DNA from: CAZFBA01 sp964517135
Lineage (GTDB): Bacteria; Cyanobacteriota; Vampirovibrionia; JBFMGH01
DNA length: 64,000 nucleotides
Direction: 5' to 3'
NCBI GenBank assembly: GCA_964517135.1
Contig: CAZFBA010000022.1
Span: 1-64,000, forward strand
Each line of letters starts with the position of its first letter. Position 1 is the first letter of the stretch. This document shows positions 1 through 6,544 of this stretch, piece after piece. The notes beneath the pieces were generated by a model. It was not told the origin of the DNA. It searched no databases and saw only the letters and a program-made list of their open reading frames with translations. A program made the translations under genes and the position numbers.

Positions 1-101
1 ACCCCCTCCCTGTTTTTGCTGGAATCAGCAATTTCTTAATTAATCAGAGGTTCCTTTAGTGATATAGTATTACTGTTAAAAAGATTATCAGAGAGAACTC
101 T

Positions 102-1511
102 ATGAGAGAATGTAGAAAAGAGTATGATTTGCTTGGTGAGGAGCTGATTCCGGCAGATGCTCTATGGGGTATTCATACCAGCAGGGCAGTTGCTAACTTT
201 CCTGTAAGTGGATATGGTCTTCACCCTGTGTTTATAAAATCATTCGGTCTTGTAAAACTTGCCTGTGCTATGGTTAACAAAGAGCTTGGATATCTGGATT
301 CTCAAAAAGCTGATTTTATTATTGATGCAGCAAACGAAATGATAGACAACAAGCTAGATAGTGCTATAGTTATTGATGCATTTCAGGGAGGTGCAGGAAC
401 TTCTACTAACATGAATGTCAATGAGGTTATTGCTAACAGAGCTTTAGAGTTAGCTGGCAGAGAAAAAGGTGATTATGATTTTATCGACCCGATAGAATGT
501 GTCAATCTTCACCAGTCAACTAACGATGTCTATCCTACTGCTCTTAAAATAGCTATATTGTTTCTGTTGAAAGATCTTGAAAAGAATCTTGTTATTTTAC
601 AGGAATCTTTTCAGAGAAAAGAAAAAGAATTTGCTGATATAGTCAAAGTTGGCAGAACCCAGCTTATGGATGCTGTACTGATAACACTTGGTAGAGAGTT
701 TGCATCTTATGCTGAAGCAACAGGTAGAGACCGATGGCGTGTATACAAATGTGAAGAAAGAATACGGGTCATTAATATTGGAGGTACAGCTGTAGGTACA
801 GGTCTTACAGCACCAAGGAAATATATCTTTGCAGTATCTGAAAAGCTTAGAGAACTTACAAATTTTGGGCTGGCCAGAGCTGAAGACCTTATGGAAAACA
901 CACAGAATAATGATGTGTTTGCAGAAGTAAGCGGTATTCTTAAAACATGTGCAACAAACTTGGTTAAAATATCTAATGACCTGAGATTAATGAATTCAGG
1001 TCCGCATGCAGGTTTTGGCGAAATAATTTTGCCCGAGTTGCAGTCAGGGTCTACAATTATGCCTGGGAAAGTTAACCCGGTTATCTGTGAAATGGTTGCA
1101 CAGTCAGGGTATAAGGTAATGGCAAATGATCAGGTAATAAATAATTGTGTTTCGGCCGGGCAGTTAGAACTGAATTCTTTTATGCCTTTGATAGCTTTTA
1201 GTATGCTTGAGAGCCTTGAGTTATTGAAAAATGCCAGTATACTTTTTGCTGATAGAGCAATTGAAGGCATTACAGTTAATTCTGACCGAATTAATTCTAT
1301 GGTTGAAAATAGTCTGGCAACGCTGACAGCTTTATTGCCTGTGTTAGGTTATAAAAAAGCAACAGAAATTGCTAAAAGATCGGTAGAGACTGGTAAAACA
1401 ATTTTAGACATTGTTATAGAAGAAGACATACTTCCAAAAGAAGATTATGAAATGTTAACAAGCCCTGAAATGGTTTGTGCGCTGGGGCATGCCAGGAGGA
1501 TTCAAACATAA
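102..1511 (+). CDS. aspA: Aspartate ammonia-lyase (aspartase/fumarase superfamily)
   Basis: Predicted to deaminate L-aspartate to fumarate and ammonia in the cytoplasm. The 469 residues match the usual family length. The superfamily signature GSTIMPGKVNP lies at residues 316-326, and STNDVYPTA lies near residue 138. In characterised aspartases the signature loop reads GSS, with the second Ser as catalytic base; here that position (318) is Thr. A GAGAG stretch 7-10 nt upstream can serve as ribosome binding site. The stop lies 1 nt before the hydF start, so the two genes are very likely co-transcribed. From general knowledge, aspA-type genes often sit inside hydEFG maturase clusters. The window starts just upstream, so hydE and hydG could lie before position 1. 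A related lyase such as fumarase is possible, but the hydF context favours aspartase. Confidence 0.88.
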   Translation: MRECRKEYDLLGEELIPADALWGIHTSRAVANFPVSGYGLHPVFIKSFGLVKLACAMVNKELGYLDSQKADFIIDAANEMIDNKLDSAIVIDAFQGGAGTSTNMNVNEVIANRALELAGREKGDYDFIDPIECVNLHQSTNDVYPTALKIAILFLLKDLEKNLVILQESFQRKEKEFADIVKVGRTQLMDAVLITLGREFASYAEATGRDRWRVYKCEERIRVINIGGTAVGTGLTAPRKYIFAVSEKLRELTNFGLARAEDLMENTQNNDVFAEVSGILKTCATNLVKISNDLRLMNSGPHAGFGEIILPELQSGSTIMPGKVNPVICEMVAQSGYKVMANDQVINNCVSAGQLELNSFMPLIAFSMLESLELLKNASILFADRAIEGITVNSDRINSMVENSLATLTALLPVLGYKKATEIAKRSVETGKTILDIVIEEDILPKEDYEMLTSPEMVCALGHARRIQT

Positions 1512-1512
1512 T

Positions 1513-2754
1513 ATGATAAAAACACCAAAAGGTTTAAGATGTCACATTGCTATATTTGGCAGAAGAAATGTCGGTAAGTCTAATTTGCTTAATGCCCTTA
1601 CTTTTCAGAAGGTATCAATTGTATCAGATGTTGCAGGGACTACTACAGATCCTGTCGAAAAGGGCATGGAGCTACAGCCGATAGGGCCAGTGCTTTTTGT
1701 TGATACAGCAGGGATAGATGATGTAGGGACTCTTGGCAATATGAGAGTTGAAAAGACCTTCAAAGTATTTGAAAGAACAGATGTTGCTATTCTTGTTGCA
1801 GAGCCAGATTTCTGGGGTGAGTATGAGGATAAGATTATACAGGAATTTAAAACCCGTAATATAGCATTTATAATAGTATTAAATAAATCTGATCTTAAAG
1901 AGCCTGATAAAAAAATAGAAGAAAGAGCAAAAGAACTTACAAAGCATGTTATTGTTACCTCAGCACTGGAACTAACAGGTATTAATGAACTAAAAGGAGC
2001 TATTGTTGACTGTGCACCTGAAGAATATATTAATGCACCAAAGATTATTGGAGATCTGTTACCTCCAGGTGGTCTGGCTGTGCTGGTAGTTCCCATTGAT
2101 AAAGAAGCACCCAAAGGCAGGCTTATACTTCCACAGGTGCAGACTATTAGAGATATTCTTGACTCTGATGCTTACTGTATGGTAGTAAAGGAAAGAGAGT
2201 TGAGAGACTCTTTAGATCGATTGTCTACGTCACCTGATATTGTTGTAACTGATTCACAGGCATTTCTAAAAGTTACAGCTGATGTATCAAAAGATATTAA
2301 GCTGACATCATTTTCTATACTCTTTTCTCGCTTTAAAGGAGACCTTGTTGAGCAGGTAAAAGGTACGCTTGCTATTGATCAACTTAAAACAGGTGATAAA
2401 GTCCTTATCTGTGAGTCTTGTTCCCATCATCCAATTGCAGATGATATAGGCAGAGTGAAGATACCAAGATGGTTAACTCAGTATATTGGCGGAAAAATTC
2501 ATTTTGACGTTTATGCTGGCCGGGATTTTCCTGAAAATATTAAAGATTACAAATTGATTATACATTGCGGTGCCTGTATGTGGAATAGAAGAGCCATGTT
2601 AAGCAGAATTATCAAGGCCAGAGAAGAAGGTGTACCTATTACAAACTATGGACTTACTATAGCTTATTCTCTGGGGATATTTGAAAGGGCACTTGAGCCA
2701 TTTCCTTATGCTTTACAGGTATATAATGAAGCAAAAACCCATCTTACAGCCTAA
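1513..2754 (+). CDS. hydF: [FeFe]-hydrogenase maturation GTPase HydF
   Basis: HydF is the GTPase scaffold that builds and delivers the 2Fe subcluster of the [FeFe]-hydrogenase H-cluster. From the ATG at 1513, the P-loop GRRNVGKS lies at residues 16-23, with further GTPase motifs (AGTTTDP, DTAGIDD, NKSD) after it. The C-terminal cluster-binding motif C-x-H ... H-C-x-x-C is intact: C303, H305, H351, C352 and C355, with 45 residues between the two halves. A longer reading frame opens at 1477 inside aspA. The start at 1513 is preferred because AGGAGGA lies at 1494-1500 and the family N-terminus begins with the GTPase domain. Its presence implies an [FeFe]-hydrogenase elsewhere in the genome and hence fermentative, H2-related metabolism. 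Confidence 0.95.
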   Translation: MIKTPKGLRCHIAIFGRRNVGKSNLLNALTFQKVSIVSDVAGTTTDPVEKGMELQPIGPVLFVDTAGIDDVGTLGNMRVEKTFKVFERTDVAILVAEPDFWGEYEDKIIQEFKTRNIAFIIVLNKSDLKEPDKKIEERAKELTKHVIVTSALELTGINELKGAIVDCAPEEYINAPKIIGDLLPPGGLAVLVVPIDKEAPKGRLILPQVQTIRDILDSDAYCMVVKERELRDSLDRLSTSPDIVVTDSQAFLKVTADVSKDIKLTSFSILFSRFKGDLVEQVKGTLAIDQLKTGDKVLICESCSHHPIADDIGRVKIPRWLTQYIGGKIHFDVYAGRDFPENIKDYKLIIHCGACMWNRRAMLSRIIKAREEGVPITNYGLTIAYSLGIFERALEPFPYALQVYNEAKTHLTA

Positions 2755-2870
2755 CTTAAATCTAGTATCACTGGTTTTAAATTTCAGCTCTTCGAAGGAT
2801 TACAACAGATGGCAGCTATATTATGCTGGTAATAGATAACTTTTTGATTATGGGTTGAGTTTGGCAGTTA

Positions 2871-3920
2871 ATGAAAGATCTTAAATTAATAACGGTTTCG
2901 CCTGAATCTACAATACTTGAGACACTTGAAGTCATTGATCGTGGCTTGCTGGGTATTGCACTGGTTGTTGATCAAAGCTTTAAGCTTATAGGTACTGTTA
3001 CAGACGGAGATATAAGGCGTGCAATCATAAAAAAGGTTTCTCTTTATGACACTATTGATTCTATTATGTCAAGAGATCCAGTAAAAGCAAGAGTAGGTAC
3101 CAGTCCTTATCAGCTAATATCTATAATGAAGTCAAAGGTAATAAACCAGATACCTGTTGTAGACCCTGAAGGTAGGCTTGTAGATATTAAAACTCTTGCA
3201 GAATTGATCAAAGGCGAAGATAAAGATAATTATCTGGTAATAATGGCAGGCGGGCTGGGTACTCGCTTGAGACCTTTTACCCATACTACACCAAAACCGT
3301 TATTGCCTATTGGTAATAAGCCTATTCTGGAGTCTATTATAGATCATGCAAAGACGTATGGGCTGACAAAAATTATTATTTCTTTAAACTATCTTTCTGA
3401 AAGTATACAGAATTACTTTGGTGATGGATCTAATTTTGGTGTTAATATTAGCTATATTAATGAAAAAGATAGCCTAGGAACAGCAGGAGCGCTGAGCCTC
3501 ATAGAAAAAGAGATTATCAGTGATATATTTGTCATTAATGGTGACATATTGACCAGAGTTGATTTTGATCAAATGCTTGAGGAACACATCTCACAGCAAA
3601 ATAAGCTTACTACTGGCATTAGAACATATAAGACACAGATACCTTATGGTATCGTAAAACTGGAAGAAAAAATGATTAAAGAACTGGAAGAAAAGCCTGT
3701 TCTTGAATATTACATTAATGCCGGTATTTATATACTTTCACCACCAGCTTTAAAAAGAATACCGCTTTATCAAACATATCATATGACAGATTTAATTAAT
3801 GATTTACTTGAAGATAACCGGAAAGTTGGTAGTTTCCTTATAAATGACTACTGGCTGGATGTCGGAAAAATCAATGATTATTACCGGGCAAACTTTGAGT
3901 TCAGTGAATACTTTGTATAG
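2871..3920 (+). CDS. CBS-pair sugar-phosphate nucleotidyltransferase (PtmE-like)
   Basis: The protein of 349 residues has two CBS domains (about residues 5-115) followed by a nucleotidyltransferase domain (about 121-349). The nucleotide-binding motif MAGGLGTRLRPFT lies at residues 125-137 and is followed by TPKPLLPIG; NGDIL supplies the metal-binding Asp. The same order is known from PtmE of Campylobacter, which makes GDP-glucosamine in legionaminic acid synthesis, and from similar GDP-sugar enzymes. The next gene, 8 nt downstream, resembles LegB of the same pathway, which supports that reading. The CBS pair may sense an adenine nucleotide, but nothing in the sequence proves this. No later pathway genes (legC, neuB/legI, neuA/legF types) lie nearby, so the exact sugar remains open. 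Confidence 0.8.
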   Translation: MKDLKLITVSPESTILETLEVIDRGLLGIALVVDQSFKLIGTVTDGDIRRAIIKKVSLYDTIDSIMSRDPVKARVGTSPYQLISIMKSKVINQIPVVDPEGRLVDIKTLAELIKGEDKDNYLVIMAGGLGTRLRPFTHTTPKPLLPIGNKPILESIIDHAKTYGLTKIIISLNYLSESIQNYFGDGSNFGVNISYINEKDSLGTAGALSLIEKEIISDIFVINGDILTRVDFDQMLEEHISQQNKLTTGIRTYKTQIPYGIVKLEEKMIKELEEKPVLEYYINAGIYILSPPALKRIPLYQTYHMTDLINDLLEDNRKVGSFLINDYWLDVGKINDYYRANFEFSEYFV

Positions 3921-3928
3921 GTTCAATT

Positions 3929-4918
3929 ATGAAAAATAAAAAGGTATTAATAACAGGTGCAGGCGGTTTTATAGGCAGTCATCTTACAGAATCCCTTGTG
4001 AATCACGCAGGTAGTGTCAGAGCACTGGTACACTATAATTCAAGAGGTGATCAGGGTTTGCTATATAAACTTGATGAAGAGGTTTACCAGGCAATAGAAG
4101 TAATAGCTTCTGATGTTAGAGATCCTGCGTCTGTATATAATATGATGAAAGATATTGACATAGTTTTTCATTTAGCAGCACTCATAGGTATACCTTATTC
4201 TTATTATTCACCTGATTCTTATGTTGATACAAATATAAAAGGCACATTAAACGTTCTTAACGCTGCCCGTGAACTTGAGATTTCTAAAGTTATTCACACT
4301 TCTACAAGTGAGGTTTATGGAACAGCACTTTTTACTCCTATAAACGAAAAGCATTCTCTTCAGGCACAGTCTCCTTATTCAGCTACAAAAATAGGGGCAG
4401 ATAAAATTGCTGAGAGCTATTATTTAAGCTTTGGTCTACCTGTAGTTACAGTCAGACCTTTCAATACTTATGGTCCCAGGCAATCTTTAAGAGCAGTAAT
4501 ACCTACCATTATTACACAGGCTCTAATGTGTGATAAGGTCAGGCTTGGTAATGTTGATACTGTAAGAGACTTTAATTATGTAAAGGATACTGTTCAGGGC
4601 TTTTTAAAAGCAGCATCTTCTGATAATTCTTGTGGAAAAACGATTAACCTTGGTACAGAAACAGGAGTCACTATATATCAGGTGGTTGAGCTTGTTGGTA
4701 AAATTTTAGAGAAAGAATTAATCGTAGAACAGCAGTCAGAGCGATTGAGACCGGATACCAGTGAAGTCTATAAGCTCATCTGTGACGCAACGCTGGCCAG
4801 AGATCTAATTAATTGGCAGCCAGAATATTCTCTGGAAGAAGGCCTGGTTGAAACAATTCAGTGGTTTAAACACAATTCAGGACATCTTAAAGATCAATGT
4901 CGTTCATATAATCTTTAA
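3929..4918 (+). CDS. legB: NAD-dependent sugar-nucleotide 4,6-dehydratase (LegB-like SDR)
   Basis: This is an extended short-chain dehydrogenase/reductase of 329 residues. The Rossmann motif GAGGFIGSH lies at residues 10-18. The active-site elements are HTSTSEVYG (Thr-Ser-Glu type dehydratase centre) and YSATKIGADK (Tyr-x-x-x-Lys). The substrate-side motif VRPFNTYGPRQSLRAVIPTI is that of nucleotide-sugar dehydratases. The segment ALVHYNSRGDQG near residue 33 resembles the LegB subgroup, which acts on GDP-GlcNAc in legionaminic acid synthesis. It lies 8 nt after a PtmE-like gene, consistent with a two-gene unit that makes an activated deoxyamino sugar for a surface glycan. A dTDP-glucose or UDP-GlcNAc dehydratase is the main alternative. 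Inserted element copy A begins 15 bp after the stop. Confidence 0.8.
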   Translation: MKNKKVLITGAGGFIGSHLTESLVNHAGSVRALVHYNSRGDQGLLYKLDEEVYQAIEVIASDVRDPASVYNMMKDIDIVFHLAALIGIPYSYYSPDSYVDTNIKGTLNVLNAARELEISKVIHTSTSEVYGTALFTPINEKHSLQAQSPYSATKIGADKIAESYYLSFGLPVVTVRPFNTYGPRQSLRAVIPTIITQALMCDKVRLGNVDTVRDFNYVKDTVQGFLKAASSDNSCGKTINLGTETGVTIYQVVELVGKILEKELIVEQQSERLRPDTSEVYKLICDATLARDLINWQPEYSLEEGLVETIQWFKHNSGHLKDQCRSYNL

Positions 4919-4924
4919 TTACTG

Positions 4925-5148
4925 GCTGTTTAGCATTACTGTCTGGTTTAATTTTTCTGAGGGTTTGGTTTTTGGGCCTGCGGGCCCAAAAACCAAACCC
5001 GACCTATCTCTTCGCTGAACCCTGTTTAATAATTTTTGCCAGTTTCTTTAATTTTACTTCCTGTAAAATTTTCTAATCCAAAACAGATATTATGATCGGT
5101 TTTATACAACTAAATAAAATCTTTTACCGGGCACCAGTGGCTGTTTAG
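4925..5148. mobile_element. MITE-like element copy A with 9-bp target duplication
   Basis: The element spans 4934-5139 (206 bp). It begins CATTACTGTCTGG and ends CCGGGCACCAGTG. Its two ends are imperfect inverted repeats: about 23 bp, with 17-18 matches depending on the copy. It is flanked by the exact 9-bp direct repeat GCTGTTTAG at 4925-4933 and 5140-5148. A diverged copy lies at 26573-26717 in the other orientation with a different 9-bp flanking repeat. Copy A holds about 61 bp that copy B lacks, including a perfect 18-bp-armed palindrome at 4961-5000. It encodes no protein, so it should be a non-autonomous element mobilised by a transposase encoded elsewhere. Confidence 0.8.
4961..5000. 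repeat. Perfect long palindrome inside element copy A
   Basis: Two perfectly complementary 18-nt arms (4961-4978 and 4983-5000) flank the 4-nt loop TGCG. The inner part is GC-rich (GGGCC/GGCCC). The transcript would form a very stable hairpin 43 nt after the legB stop. No T-tract follows, so it is not a textbook intrinsic terminator, though it could stabilise the mRNA 3' end or stall polymerase. Copy B of the element lacks this palindrome and keeps only the left-arm counterpart. Confidence 0.85.
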
Positions 5149-5292
5149 GCTGTTCTATCCTGATATTTCTCTAATAGTGGTCTATTCAATTAACATTTAT
5201 TTGTAATATTTCTTTAGTAACATTCTTAATAAATATGCCTTTTTAGCTTCAATCAAGTATGCTTATAACAATTAGACAATATGGGGTGATAT

Positions 5293-5736
5293 ATGAAGAA
5301 AAGGCTGCTTGTTTTCGCATTGACATGTTGTTTTATTGCAGGTAAAGGGGTTTTTGCCAGTGATAACACTTCTTATTTATACCAGTTGAGTGGTTTTAAA
5401 AGTGATAATAATTTTTCAAATACTTCCTGGGAGCCTTATATTGACAAAATAAAAAAAGAACTTAATGCCAGCTGGTTCCCTCCAAGGTATAGAGATGAAG
5501 TTGAGGTAACCTTTAAAATCACACCAGATGGGCTTTATAAAGACATACGAATAGTAAATCCTTCTGTAGAAAAGGAAGTCAGCCAGGCAGCTATTGATGC
5601 GATAATGTTTGCTTCTCCTTTTGAGCCTCTACCTCATCAGGTGAAAGATATTACTGTTAAATACACCTTCCCGGGAGAAGTCAGGCAGGCAAAAAACAAT
5701 AAAACAAGCTCTATACAGGTATTAATAAACAACTGA
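5293..5736 (+). CDS. Secreted TonB/TolA C-terminal-domain protein
   Basis: The protein has 147 residues, with a Sec signal peptide (about residues 1-22, KKRLL followed by a hydrophobic core and VFAS). Residues 47-130 look like a TonB/TolA C-terminal domain. The pattern WEPYIDKIKKELNASW, then VTFKITPDG, then a helix with AAIDAI and SPFEPLP, is the usual layout. It lacks the transmembrane anchor and Pro-rich spacer of true TonB, so it is probably a free periplasmic protein and not an energy transducer. The ribosome binding site GGGGTGA (5283-5289) fixes the start. It is monocistronic, with element copy A upstream and a convergent gene downstream. Confidence 0.65.
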   Translation: MKKRLLVFALTCCFIAGKGVFASDNTSYLYQLSGFKSDNNFSNTSWEPYIDKIKKELNASWFPPRYRDEVEVTFKITPDGLYKDIRIVNPSVEKEVSQAAIDAIMFASPFEPLPHQVKDITVKYTFPGEVRQAKNNKTSSIQVLINN

Positions 5737-5752
5737 TTGCCGGGTTATTCTT

Positions 5753-6205
5753 TTATGTAAGTTTATACAAGAGTGTGAATTTGTTACCGGAGTAATTAAT
5801 CTTAACTTTTCCTGTTATAACCCTCAAGAGCGAGAGCAGGTTTGTTTCTTTTGAGATAAATGCCTGTATAAAATCCATTAAATGGCTCTCATCTTCAATT
5901 GAAAATATTAATACGTTTTCATTTAGTGAATAAATGACAGAAATTTCTCTGTCAAATTCATTCAAGTCAGCCTTTTCAATAATGTTAAATATTAAGGTTT
6001 TGAAGATCAAATGGAGTTCATCAAGGCATTTTTGGTTTAAGTCGTATTCAGCTGATAAATTCTCAAGAATCTTGTAAATGCTTGATCTTAAAAATTTATA
6101 GCTGGTTTTAATTTTGAAACCTGTGATAGTATTGTCAAAGATGGTGAATGTTGTTTGATCTGGATATTCATTTTTCTGAAAATTTTTTTTACAATTTGCA
6201 AGCAT
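5753..6205 (-). CDS. Hypothetical protein, possibly a degenerate anti-sigma-factor kinase fold
   Basis: The protein has 150 residues, no signal peptide and no membrane segment. The order of elements resembles RsbW/SpoIIAB-type HATPase domains: an N-terminal strand-helix pair, a helix with FNIIEKA where the N-box would read N-x-x-x-H, and then ISVIYSLNENVLIFSIEDE where the family has a strand and D-x-G-x-G. The ATP-binding Asn and Gly residues are not preserved, so kinase activity is unlikely if the fold is right. The assignment rests only on pattern and is weak. It converges with the TonB-C-like gene, with 16 nt between their stop codons. Confidence 0.4.
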   Translation of the reverse strand: MLANCKKNFQKNEYPDQTTFTIFDNTITGFKIKTSYKFLRSSIYKILENLSAEYDLNQKCLDELHLIFKTLIFNIIEKADLNEFDREISVIYSLNENVLIFSIEDESHLMDFIQAFISKETNLLSLLRVITGKVKINYSGNKFTLLYKLT

Positions 6206-6544
6206 AAAAAGGACTCCAATGATTATTGGCTTTCAAAAGGAGATAACTAAATTTTGTCAGAATTCTGGTGGCGTTATTAAATTCCTGACATTTTATCAGT
6301 ATGACATAATTCTCAAAATTTGTGTTGGCCGTATTTTCGGTTTTATTAACTGTTACAATAAATTACATAAAAAATGTTATTAATGTTATTGTAAACTCTT
6401 TGAGAGTTTTTGTTGAGAGGTGATAATTTGTAAAAACTCCCTCATTTGAAGCTATTTAGAGTTAAAAACATTTAAATAAACTGATTTTAAAGAAATGTAT
6501 AAATTTGTGAAAATAACAAAAAATAAGATCAGGATTTTTGAAAA
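6206..6544. other. AT-rich divergent intergenic region
   Basis: This 339-bp region separates a minus-strand hypothetical gene from the plus-strand VWA gene, so it must hold promoters for both. A possible -10 TATAAA lies at 6498-6503, and AGGA at 6531-6534 lies 10 nt before the VWA start. No RNA gene, repeat copy or small ORF with coding character was seen. Confidence 0.4.

Noticed and set aside
1..101. Possible C-terminal end of an upstream gene such as hydE or hydG
   Set aside because: All three plus-strand frames stop within the first 60 bases and none gives a recognisable protein end.
1477..1512. Extended HydF N-terminus overlapping aspA
   Set aside because: The added 12 residues are read from aspA sequence, and a good ribosome binding site precedes the ATG at 1513.
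2769..2790. CACTGGT followed by TTTAAATT after hydF, and a similar string at 8989-9006 after the VWA gene, as further copies of the MITE end
   Set aside because: Similarity to the element ends stops after about 7-15 bp, with no second end and no 9-bp flanking repeat; chance in AT-rich DNA is likely.
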